In this document: one piece after another, positions 34,936 to 45,700 of the stretch
Layout: each line of letters starts with the position of its first letter
Position numbering within the stretch: position 1 is the stretch's first letter
DNA from: Pyxicephalus adspersus
Taxonomy: Eukaryota; Chordata; Amphibia; Anura; Pyxicephalidae
DNA: 64,000 bases
NCBI RefSeq assembly: GCF_032062135.1
Contig: NC_092859.1
Coordinates: forward strand, 106,156,370 to 106,220,369
Direction: 5' to 3'
Notes under the pieces: generated by a model
What the model saw: only the letters and a program-made list of their open reading frames with translations
Database searches by the model: none
Told to the model about the DNA's origin: nothing
Made by a program: the position numbers and the translations under genes

Positions 34936-37164
34936 CCTTCCAAAGGCTGTAAAGAATTCTTATGATAAATGTAGTTTTGCATGCGCTTTTGAAAAACACT
35001 AACTGTTAGTGATACTGTTCAGATTCAAGTAAAGCCCAATTTGAAAAAAATATAGGCCTTTCAAATTTGGCCATTTTACAAGCAATTAATAAACTTGATG
35101 TTCTGTAAAAGTTTTGCTGCTGAAATACTTATATACAGTACATTTCTTGGGGGTAGGAACTGATGATTTCCACTGCTGGATTTCCACTGATTTCGTACCT
35201 GCTCATTCTGCAGGTAGGGCTATGTCAGGCAGGTACTGTAGCGTGTGGAGCTTTATTGTAAAACAGTCATCATCATTATCATTGCTTTCTGGTGTCACAG
35301 GCCTCAGTGTAGCCCAATACCTTAACTAAATTGCTTTCACTTGTCACAACCACTACACGACGTGAAAACTGTATAATAAAAGATCAGTGCACTTCTCATG
35401 TTTCCCTTCAAGCTGCATCAAAAAGCCCCACCACTACATTCACATTGTTCCCTTTTCATGCCACAATGTTCTTAGGATGTGTGATTGTCTTCCTATGATA
35501 GTTTGGTGAATATGGCTGTTGTGGTTACCTAATTCAAAATCCAGAATTTTTGGATTAGTTTTCCTGAAAGGCAAAAAAAACAGAAATGAGGCACATTTTA
35601 GCAACAATAATATCACCTATATTTTTGCTAATTACATTTACTACATATTCACTTACAAAGCGTGTTATTGATCTTAATTCCGCACACCACCCAACCTATT
35701 ACCATGTACTGCCCTCTAACCTTTCCCTTCCATCTATTTTCTACTACCCTTGCCCAACTATCTATCCTCTATTTCTATCAACCTTTAAACCATATTTGAA
35801 CATAACACCCCACTATCTACTACCACTGCCCTCCCTGACCAGGGGAAATTTCCACCAATTTTCCATTATCTTTTTTTTTATCCCTTTATATACATTTTTT
35901 TCATTATTTTATTGTTTTTTTTCTAATGTACACATATTAAGAGATTGTAGGGTGTCTATTATGTGCACATATTCATTTTAATTTTACCAGCCTACATATA
36001 AATCAGGAACATCATGGATACACTATTAGAAAAACAAATCTGGGAACTTGCATAAATATTCACCCCCATCTAAATCAACATTTCTTTTCCCCCACAGTTA
36101 AATTAACAACCCTACACAATCAAAATATTAACAAGAAAATAAAGGGGAAAAGTAGATCTTTTTAACCTACTCAGTTTACGAGTTAGTTAACTTCACATTT
36201 CTTCTTTTACCTTTATGAAAATAATACAATTGCATTGAAGTTTATTCAGTTAAATGATGCGTATCTCCCATTACCTATTTGAACTCCAAGCATTAAAGTA
36301 TTAAACGGCAATGAAAAATGTCAGGATTAGCTAGGGATATGGGCCCAACAGTTTAGAAAGTGAAATAGAACAGTGGCAGCAGTACCAGGAGATTATATTA
36401 CACCTCTGTGTTTTTTTATAGGAGGTGCTGAAATTGAAACTGAAATAACACATTATATTCATGTTTATATTACTTTGGAATCCACTCGTAAAACAGATGT
36501 TGGAGAATATGTATGGTTACTTTTGTGCTGATTTTTGTGGTTACCGAGTGTTGTAATGGTCTCATATTCACTTGACCTAGTGATAAATGTTATCTTAGCC
36601 ATAGATAAACTTCTTGTAGAAAAGTTTATTTTAAGCACACATTTGTCCAATTAATGCGCCCTTAGCAGACCCAAATGGGCATTTTTCAAATGACATAAAT
36701 AATGAACAGTGAACTTGACTACATACACACAAATTAGGCATAGTTTAGATAATTTGAAATATATGACTTTACCACAGAAATATGTTTCCATTTTAGTAGT
36801 CTGTTGCTAGTTCACTTGATTTGTATTGTGGTTGCCTAAAATAGATGTAAACCCAGTCACTAACATAACACATAATCTTTAAATGTTATGTAAATTAAAA
36901 AGTCATTTGAAGCCTTTATAAATCTGGAACTTTCATTAAAAAATACCTGCTGATCATTCCTTATTCAAATATTACCTTTTACAGGGTGAAATATAGCAAC
37001 ATTCAAACATTAGATGTATTTTTTGGTTTATTATTATGACATTATGTATATTAAATCTGCTTTGGCCAATACAACTGTTCATTAGCTTTTTTTTACCTTT
37101 TAATATGAAGCTACCCTTTAAATCACTTTTATGTCTTAGGAAATCCCAGTTATAATTTCTATAT
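34936..37164. other. Non-coding stretch, pyrimidine-rich in part
   Basis: The section 35680-35860 is strongly C/T-biased on the plus strand. That bias keeps a 131-codon frame open (35586-35981), which has no domain, motif or plausible exon signals and is not called a gene. The rest is AT-rich with nothing recognised. Confidence 0.45.
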
Positions 37165-37373
37165 CCACAGCTCAGAATACATTAGCATGGTAGTTAATGG
37201 GAAAATGCCTCTTACACTATTGGCCAAAGGGAAGAATGTCACATTTGTAGATAGCCACAGTGATCATTGGTGTCAGTTAATCTGGCCTGAGAGGTTGGCT
37301 CATGGCTTAAAGAACACTTGGCAGCCTCTGGAGGAACCTTAAGGTTCCATGGAGCCCTGGTTGAGAAAAACTG
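37165..37373. mobile_element. hAT-Charlie-like MITE, left-truncated
   Basis: The right end in reverse complement is CAGTTTTTCTCAACCAGG, followed by the 8-mer GTCTACAT. The interior ('acattagcatggtagtta', 'atgcctcttaca', 'aagaatgtcac') matches 45404-45692. The palindrome GGAACCTTAAGGTTCC (37333-37348) occupies the place of GGAACTCTAGAGTTCC in the copy at 3108-3606. Confidence 0.68.
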
Positions 37374-37381
37374 GTCTACAT

Positions 37382-38606
37382 TGTGATGAGATGCAATTCC
37401 TCTAAAGAAGTTGAGCCTTTTAATTACATACAATAATTATATTTTTTTTTAAAAATGAGCTGTCCATAGACTTTAGCAGACGGTCAAATATAGAAGCTGG
37501 GCCAAACTGCTCAGATGTGTACACTGTTACATTGCTACATAAATATACATGTAAAGATCCATTAATCTGCATAAGAACACTATGGAGAAGGAAGCAAGAG
37601 CCAAAGTCAGGCATATCTCATAATAATTAGATTTTTTCTCAATGACCACAATTTTACCAATCAAGCAATAATCATTTCATCTGTAGGAGGAGTTATCTAT
37701 TAGCAAACATATTGTTTGTAAAGCTATTTAACACCCCTGATGTTCATACCTCTTATGTAACTTACAAATTTGCATTTCTAGCAATTTTTTTGTATCCGAG
37801 AAGCTGAATAGGGTTTGACCCTGGGAAATCTAAACAAAGCTAAATGATTTTATTAATTATATAGCTCTATTGTAGAGGACTGTTGACCAACTGAGTTGTG
37901 GGTGCTTGGTAAATACATTTATTGCTGACAACGTTGTCATACTAAATGGAATTCTCTTGTCTGTTTATACTGTCAGTGTACAGTTCATAAAGTCTAAAAC
38001 TTCATAAAGTTGTCTCATACCATTTGTAAGCATCAACATAAAATCTTCTGCTCCGAAAACCTCATGTGTACAATTTGACATGTATATTTATACTGTTACT
38101 AGGTGATTAAAGAAACTAAACCTGGACCTTAACACTACAACCTCCCATTTCCACAGTGTGTCATTGTGTTTCTCCCTATAGTTTCCTTCTAGGAAGTAGT
38201 ACTTCCCATAACTCTTCAACTGACTCACAGCCCACTGAGAGTTTATATACATATTATTGATCCCCCTGTTGTTACAGCTGGATTCTAAATCTTCAATAGT
38301 CAAAGGGGAATATTCTGCTAGCAGATGGACATACACCTTGGAGAGACATCATGCATTTTTACATTCATTTTTATTTTCCTTCAATAATAAAAAGAGATTT
38401 ATTAGTAAAAATAGAGCTGGAATTTTGTTTTCCTGCTGTAGGTTGCTGAAGAAGTTATGTATTTTTTATTAGACTAATGCTCCTTTGTAAAGAAAAATTG
38501 TCAAGTTTCTAAAGTTTCTAGCATTTTTTTAGTAGTTGTAAACCTTTTGATCTAATAGTGACGCATTTCTTTATATTATTGTTTTATTTTATTGATTTTT
38601 ATTTTA
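37382..38606. other. AT-rich non-coding stretch, nothing recognised
   Basis: Frames 37420-37614 (-), 38088-38336 (-) and 38257-38472 (+) overlap or abut and carry no motif. Confidence 0.45.
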
Positions 38607-38733
38607 TTTATATGAAGCCAACCTAGTATGCAGCGCTGTACATTAAATGGGGGTTACAAATGACAGATAGATACAGACAGTGAGTGACACAGGAGGAGGA
38701 GAGGTCCCTGCCCAAAAGACCTTACAACCTAAG
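38607..38733 (-). repeat. LINE/SINE 3'-tail copy
   Basis: Reverse complement of the unit at 43628-43780: 'tatgcagcgctgtacatta', 'gggggttacaaatgacag', 'agtgacacaggaggag' and 'tccctgcccaaaagacctt'. The terminal AAT run is not well preserved. Confidence 0.75.
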
Positions 38734-38858
38734 ATATGAAAAATAGAAAGTACTTTTATGCTTCTGGCTAACTTTTTCATGCAGATTACATTTTAGCAAG
38801 CTTTACTTCATTATTAGGTGAATTTAAAGCCAAAACTTGTTCTGTGCTTTAGAAACAC

Positions 38859-39165
38859 CACGGTGGCTTGGGGGTTAGCACTCTGGCCTTTGCAGCGCTA
38901 GATCCCAGGTTCAATCCCCTGCTAGGACATTATCTGCATGGAGTTTGCAGGTTCTCCCCGTGTCTGCGTGGGTTTCCTCCCAAAAACATGCAGTTAGGTT
39001 AACTGGCTTCTCCCTAACAATTGACCTTAGACTATAATAGTCACATATGACTATGGTAGGGACATTAGATTCTGAGCTCCTTTGAGGGGCAGTTAGTGAC
39101 AAGACTTTGGACTATGTACAGCGCTGTGTAATATGATGGTGCTATATAAATACTGTATAATATTA
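38859..39165 (+). mobile_element. V-SINE-like element, full length with core deletion
   Basis: The tRNA-like head includes a perfect pol III B box GGTTCAATCCC (38908-38918). The A box region 'tggcttggggg' has one mismatch to TRGYNNARNGG. The core 'gtgtctgcgtgggtttcctc' runs straight into 'ccaaaaacatgcagttagg', so about 25 bp present in the copy at 20135-20450 (the 'ggtaatccggttttctccca' region) is missing. The 3' tail 'gcgctgtgtaatatgatggt' is intact. It is less diverged than 23644-23902. Confidence 0.88.
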
Positions 39166-41943
39166 AAAGTATTATTTTCGCTTCTTAGACATGTTAAAAA
39201 AATGTTTTTTTGTTTGCTGTCCATGCCCCTTTGTCACTTTTATGGTAATCAGAGTGAAAGTTAGGTGAAATTTCCCAAATTATTGCAATAAAATTCTAAA
39301 ACTAATGAAATTATTACATAAAATTATCCGTTGGTCTTAGTTCCATGATCCACAAACACAGAATAGCTGCTATTGAAGAGTCAGGTTCTTCTTTGATATG
39401 TAGAATGTTTGTAGCTTAGTAGTAAAGGTCCTGCATGTTGATGAAAAACTATAAATTTTATTTTAATAGTTAATGTTACTTAATTAAGTTATTAATTAAA
39501 TTTATTAATAGTTAGAATAAAAAACTCTTTTTTTTAGGAATTTATTGAAACAATCAAACCAAGGTTATTAGCATGATCTGTAAATATTTTCACTTTATGC
39601 ATTGTTGATGTAATATTAGTAAATGGTTCATTCTACTTAGAATCATAGGACCATATAGAATAGCACAGTGGAATTTATTTCATGCTGTTTATAGCTGCAA
39701 TGCCATGGTCCATGTTTACTACTAAACTGGCATGTTAGTTGACTAAAAGGTTTGCAAATAGAAACACTGTGAAAATATCAGTGCTACACATTTTACTAGC
39801 CATTACTTCTGAGCTGGGCAGTTAGCAAGGTAAACTTCATTTGGAAACTTAATCCCTTTTTTAATATATCCTTAAAAGAATTGCAGAAGGACTGTCTCAA
39901 TTGTTTAGTTAACTGCAAGTTGTCTTACATTTATTTTGTGAACCTTTATTTTTGTGGACTTTATTAGATGCTTTAGAGAATCAGTCATTTGAGGAATCGA
40001 CCAATAATGTACATAGTATAAGTGTGTATGTGAATAACCCATTCAGAGAAAATAAACATTTACTTTAAAGCTGTTATGTGTGTTATTTTTACTTTCCATT
40101 TGGCTGATGACAGCAAAGAGAAATACCTGGCAATTTCGGTTATAATGCATGTGACATATTTTCATTTTTCTTATATGGCCTGGTGCTAAAGGACCAAGTG
40201 CAGTTACACTGAGTAAGTTAGAAAGTCTTGGAGCTTGCACAGGGCTTCATCTCCTCACTCTTACAGGTTTAAAGATCAATGGGGATAAAAAAGGAAAGTG
40301 CAAACTACTTCATGAAAGAAAACCAATTGCTTTGCATAGAAAAACACAGGTATATTTTAAGTTTTAGTGCAGCAAACCTCAACCAAATCCCTTTACTTAC
40401 AGCCCCTTACAATTATCTTACAATTAACTTAACCCAATTTTAGAATTCAGCTACAAATCCTAATACATAACTCTGTTGCCCAAAATACATTTTTGACATT
40501 GTACCATCAGTGTGCCAGTTGTACCACTGCACCTTGGTACTTAGTGACCCTGGGACCCAGTTGTACTAGATGTGGGTCCAATGATTGCTTGAATTATTCT
40601 CACTGCCATGTTATCAATCAACTCACAGTAAATAATAGTTTTTTGCTTGGCCAATAGTTGTATGGGATGTTCAAATGTTCATTTGGTCTGTTGTAGGTAT
40701 CCTATGGTGACCATTTCCCACTACACACAACTTTTGGTAAACTAATGAACTCTGTTATGAATGATCTCTCTTTTACACAAAAGATGTTCATATTTTAGTG
40801 ATCCTAACTTGAATTAGAAAGTTATGACATATAGCAACATGAAAAACTTTCTGATGCTTTTAAACATGAATAAACATTTCACATTAAAACCATTCAATTA
40901 AACCTTTTCTAATTAATAATTTATAAAAATATAAATAGATGGGTAATGATTACTGTGGAAAAAAGGAAGAATACTCTCAACCTCAGTTTGTGTCGGCCGA
41001 AAGAAATTACTTCTTTAACAAAAATTTTTAAAACTGCTCAACAGTCTTTGCCATCAACCCATTGAAGTGTATGATCACTTGTCCATACTAAATTTCTACT
41101 GCTACAAAATGTATATGGCTTTCATTCCATTAACTTGCCATTTCAATTGTCCATTTTTTTTTATGGGATTTACATTAAGGTTTCTTATAGGCCTGTCCAT
41201 AACCTTCCTTTTTTCAATTTGATAATTTTTAAATTTGATCAATTTCATAATATGTTTTATAAAGTGTTGAAAAGTATATGGAAAATTAAATGCATACTAT
41301 ACCTGTATTTATTATTGGGTAATGAGTTGTCTAACTTAAATGAATGTGAAAAAAGGTGAACATGACTAAATAAAACCTGGAATCCAAATCACTAAAACTT
41401 ACTGTTAAAAGTTAATATATTGTTCAATGAAATTAGCTGTTGAAAAAAACAACTATGTTGAAACATGTAAAATGCTTCCTGTTGGTATATTGATTGTCTG
41501 TACAGATCTTAACAACCAGGGGATGCAACATAATTATTCTTTTCCAAGCGAGACAAGCAAATTATAGCACATACCTGCTATTCAGAGTTCTTCAAAAAGG
41601 ATCAAACAAGAAAACCTAAAATAGGTATAAAGATTTTTATGCACAATTTGAGACTTTACATATTGTTAACTTTAAAGTTCTTGTTATTAAATGGCTTGAG
41701 TATTGCAGTTATGTAGATAAAAATGTTGCAAAGCTTTTCTTCTTTTACATGCTTTACAGTACTCATTGCCTAATTGTGCTGCAGCTGTTTACAATATGCA
41801 GCCTCATTTCATCACAGCTATTACCACATGGTCAATTTTTCTCTTGTGGTTCACCTAATGTACTAATGACCACACACATGGTTGTTGTAAGTTGGTTGCT
41901 TCCAAATTTGCATTAAAATTTTATTTGTGATCAATGGCACACA
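39166..41943. other. AT-rich non-coding stretch, nothing recognised
   Basis: No exon, RNA gene or repeat end recognised. Frames at 40043-40240 (-) and 41135-41359 (+) have no motif. Confidence 0.45.
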
Positions 41944-42134
41944 ATATTATTATTATTAATATTATTAATAATAATAATATTAATAAAAAACAGAATTTTT
42001 ATAGCGCTAACAGTTTATATACACAGTGGTGTACATTAAATGGGGTTTGCAAATGACAGACAAATACTGAGAGTGACACAAGAGGAGGAGAGTACCCTGC
42101 CCCGAAGAGCTTAGAATATAGAAGGTGGGGGAAG
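41944..42134 (-). repeat. LINE/SINE 3'-tail copy with AAT-rich end
   Basis: It begins with an ATT/AAT-rich block (41944-41986), then 'tttttatagcgctaacagtt', 'ggggtttgcaaatgacagac', 'gaggaggagagtaccctgc' and 'cgaagagcttagaata'. It is the reverse complement of the 43628-43780 unit. Confidence 0.78.
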
Positions 42135-43627
42135 TTTACTGAACTTTAACTAAAGTTTTTCTTTACGTTTTAGGTTGAAATTTACAGACACATTCCTGCA
42201 CAGGCACATGTGTACATACAGACATACGCACAAACTTTTTTTGTCTACCAGTTAAATAACTGCAAAATACCATTTAAAATGCCTTTACATCAATTACTAA
42301 ATGAGCCTTCAAGGCATTGTTCAAATATGTTTTTATTTATGGTATGTGTTGATATTAGTACTTTCATGTGACATAGCTGCTATTATTTTCTATGTTTAAA
42401 GATACTCATGGTTGCTCGAGTTCTTGTCATTATACTGGAATGCTGTTCTTCATGTACTTCATTGGAATTCACGTTATTTCAGGAATCAAGATGTTTCATC
42501 TTAACTGCCAACATTTTTATTGCAGGAAACTTGAATAGATTATAAAGTTATCTATCATTTCACTCCAATTTCTGTAATATTTGAAGAAAACTGTCATGAA
42601 AATGCAAGTCAGTATGTTCACAATTATGGGGTATTTGAACTTTGCAGTGTGCTAAATTAGTGACAAAAGCTTTCATGTAAGGTCCCATTTTCCATTGCCA
42701 GACAAGAGAGATCAGATATTCACTGCGGGAGTACAGCAGTCCCTATTTTCTAAAGCACAACTGAGAAAAAGTAAGGACAATTTGTTCTTAGTTATCACTG
42801 GAATAGGTTTCCTCATTTTTTCTCCAGATTTAACCAGTCTCCTTTTCCAACAATTGTAAAATTTGAGATTTTCCCATCATGTAGTTTACTGATCATGGTG
42901 ATCACCAGGACAGTTAAAAAGTAAGGGCCTCCCCAGTGAGACACAGGTAACAGTTAAAACCTTGGGAAGAAAAGGAAAGTGAAGTTCAACTTTGTGCACC
43001 ATATTCTTGTGGCCATCTTTTCTTTGAATGGTTAGGTGTAAATGAGTAGGTAGACAGGATATAAGCACTGGTGTCTATTATATACATAGTGACAATCTCA
43101 GCAAGTTACCCAAAGTTCAGCGGGAACAATTTTATCCAGTAAAATGAAATGCAAGTTTGTTTGTAAGTATTCTAAAAAACAGAAAGTATCAGATACACTG
43201 CATGGGTTAACACTTGGTAACTGCTAAAAACCATGAAAATGGGTGCCCAGATTTGTCATTTTATTGTTTTGAGTCAGGTATATGAAAGATGATGCTATGG
43301 GTTGTTATGACATGATAGGAAACATCTCTTTGGGTCCTGGGGTGAGTCATTTGCTTTTATTAGGATCTATGGCAGAATAGCATAAGTGATCAGTTAAAAG
43401 AGAAGCAGCACACACATCTTTGTCATTCTGCCATCTCCTCCTACAACCAAGTACATTTTTAGCACAAATATTTAGCTGTTAAGGACAGGAACTGCAAGAG
43501 GTTGACACCAAATGAAATGTAGCCATCCATACCGCTTGCAGTTCTAAATACAAATAATTGTAATGCAGATATATCTTCCCACACTATATATCTCCCATCC
43601 TTTTGTGTGTGAAATTCCCCCACCTAC
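42135..43627. other. Non-coding stretch, nothing certain
   Basis: The segment 42790-42970 ('ggtttcctcattttttctcc', 'gtgatcaccaggacagtta', 'cagtgagacacaggtaacag') weakly resembles 28985-29055, hinting at an unnamed repeat family. Frames here have no motif. Confidence 0.4.
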
Positions 43628-43780
43628 TAGATTGTAAGCTCTTCGGGGCAGGGTCCTCTCCTCCTGTATCACTGTCTGTATTAGTCTGTCATTTGCAATC
43701 CCTATTTAATGTACAGCGCTGCGTAATATGTTGGCGCTATATAAATCCTGTTTATTAATAATAATAATAATAATAATAAA
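43628..43780 (+). repeat. LINE/SINE 3'-tail copy, best preserved
   Basis: 'tagattgtaagctcttcggg', 'gcagggtcctctcctcctgt', 'atgtacagcgctgcgtaata' and 'tgttggcgctatataaatcc' are followed by (AAT)n to 43780. Six other copies share this unit and none carries a tRNA-like head. It is therefore most simply read as the 5'-truncated 3' end of the LINE that also mobilised the V-SINEs. Confidence 0.82.
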
Positions 43781-44280
43781 TGAAAATCTTCAATCCTGAT
43801 AGAAATCAGCATTAGGTGTGAACTGTGCTCATATTTCCAAACTATGTGGGTATGTGGGTGAATGAAACCACTTTTTGACAACAAAGACATGCAAGGCTTC
43901 AATTTTGAGCTATAACAGACACACACAAATGCTGGAACTGCTCAAAATTTACAGCATTTTGAAAATGTATATAGGTCTGGTTATGTATGGCCAGCATACA
44001 TGAATTATCCAATCAAGCAATTTGTGTATATGGCTAGATTGGATCAGTGTTGCTCCAAGATGATTGTTGGGCTCACTTGTTCTTTTATAAGCATGTGTGC
44101 AAAATGTCAGGGGACAAATGCAAACACAAGTTACCTCCTAACAACATTTACCATTGCATTAAATTTCCTTACAATTTCAGTGAGATTGTTATCAATTATG
44201 CCAGACTGCAAAAGCCATCTGACCTATGTTAGAAAGATCCTATATACAGGTTTCTTTTTTTTTTTTAGTTCTGACACAAT
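43781..44280. other. Non-coding stretch, nothing recognised
   Basis: The 98-codon frame 44000-44296 and the overlapping 44047-44232 have no recognisable motif. Confidence 0.45.
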
Positions 44281-44504
44281 GGCCCTGATTTATTAAAGCT
44301 CTCCAAGACTGGAGACGATAGACTATCAAGAATAACCCTGGTTGATCCAGCAAATCTGCAATGGATTTCTTAAAATCATTTGCTAATATTTTGCAAATAT
44401 TTCAACCCTGGACCAGATCCATTACAGGTTTGCTGGACTACCCAAGTTAATCCATGATGGTCTATCTTCTCCAGTCTTAAAGAGCTTTGAAAAATCTATC
44501 CCAA
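44281..44504. mobile_element. Palindromic MITE (GGCCCTGATTTA family), complete
   Basis: The left half 'ggccctgatttattaaagct', 'ctccaagactggagacgat' and 'agcaaatctgcaatgg' is mirrored by the right half 'ccattacaggtttgct', 'atcttctccagtcttaaag' and 'agctttgaaaaatc'. The whole 224-bp unit folds on itself. Related copies lie at 16876-17049, 53241-53452 and 55085-55155. No clear target duplication, so the superfamily is open. Confidence 0.72.
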
Positions 44505-44820
44505 TGCTGCATGCACAATTTAGTGAAACAGCAGAACTGTAAGAAGAATGGTATTCAATGACATGAATGTGACCACATTCATCTTTGCATCTAACATTGA
44601 TGTAAATTAATGTGTGGCTGATAAGAAAAGGTTTAAAGATCAGTTGAGACTGTATGTGGGTGATGCCTTGTTTGACAGATTTAGCAACACAAAGAAAATC
44701 AAAACATTAGGAAACTAAAACAAACTACAAAAACAAACATCCTTATAATGTATGGTCAAGCCTCTCTAACAGGTAAACCATTAAATACTTCAATAAGTCA
44801 ATTATTATTTTTTTGTTCTC

Positions 44821-44865
44821 TATTATAATATATAATATTATATATATAATATATTATAATATATA
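44821..44865. repeat. AT-only near-palindromic tract
   Basis: Dense TATAAT/ATTATA words in near-palindromic order could extrude as a cruciform. It is best described as a low-complexity AT tract. Confidence 0.75.
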
Positions 44866-44989
44866 CTTTTTGATATTATAAAAAAAACTATTATTAGTTA
44901 GTAAAATTTTGTGCATTATGCTCTGTTTTAGGCATTTCACTTATTTATCTAGAACGAGCTCGGGAGGTAGCCTTATTTGTACAGCTTAA

Positions 44990-45391
44990 AGGGGAACTTT
45001 CATTACAATAAAAAAATAATATTTTCATTTAAGTTTGCAAAGCCCTTGATTCCTTCACAGCTGGCCTCAGTATGGTCTTGTAGCACCCTGGATTTTTCCT
45101 TTATTCCTGCACGAAGGAAGGCCAGGTGCCATCATTTTCTTTCAATTTCTTCCTTCTTCTGCCTATGTCACCTGGTCTTGCAGTGGGCAGGCACAAGATC
45201 TGATGACATGCTGATTTCACTGTGCGTATGTGCTTTTCTTTTTTTATTTTGTGTAAAAGTACCTTGTGCGCATGCCCGAGTTTGGCCATGTGCAGAAGGC
45301 GCAGCCAGAAGCCTCCTGGGATACGTGATGTAGGTATCCCAGGAGGCTCTACCCTTTTATACAAAGTAAAAATCGTGGTGATAGGTTCACC
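44990..45391 (+). mobile_element. T2/Kolobok-like MITE
   Basis: TTAA flanks it at 44986-44989 and 45392-45395. The left end is AGGGGAACTTTC and the right end in reverse complement GGTGAACCTATC, fitting ends of type TTAAAGGRR known for T2 MITEs in Xenopus. The interior has 'cctgggatacgtgatgtagg' and 'tatcccaggaggct' (an inverted pair), 'gcgcatgcccgagtttggcc', and 'gatgccatcattttct'-like text also seen in the copies near 55700-58650. The 118-codon frame 44977-45333 is chance. Confidence 0.7.
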
Positions 45392-45403
45392 TTAAGCATA
45401 GTA

Positions 45404-45692
45404 CAGATGTTTCTCAACCTTTTTACCATAAGTGAACCCATAAAATAACTTTCAGAACCTCTGGTAGAATTGCTAGATTCACAGCCCACAGTACATTAGC
45501 ATGGTGGTCAGTGGGAAGAGTGCCTCTTACATTGCTGCCAGTGGGAATAATGTCACCCTGACAGGCAGCCAAGAAGATCACTGGTATCGGGTAAACTGAA
45601 CAGAGAGTCACAAATTGCTCATTATTCATGGAAACCTCAGCAACCTTTGTAGGAACCCTTGGGATCCACAGAAGCCTGGTTAAGAAACACTG
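45404..45692. mobile_element. hAT-Charlie-like MITE
   Basis: The left end is CAGATGTTTCTCAACCTTTT and the right end in reverse complement CAGTGTTTCTTAACCAGG. The flanking 8-mers GCATAGTA (45396-45403) and GTATAGAT (45693-45700) agree at five positions, fitting a decayed NTCTAGAN-type duplication. The interior matches 37165-37373. It lies immediately beside the TTAA of the preceding MITE. Confidence 0.7.
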
Positions 45693-45700
45693 GTATAGAT

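Noticed and set aside
35586..35981. 131-codon open frame on the plus strand
   Set aside because: It lies in a C/T-biased stretch that depletes stop codons. The protein is low-complexity, with no domain, and there are no convincing exon boundaries.
44977..45333. 118-codon open frame on the plus strand
   Set aside because: It coincides with a TTAA-flanked MITE and has no homologous motif; a chance frame in GC-richer repeat DNA.
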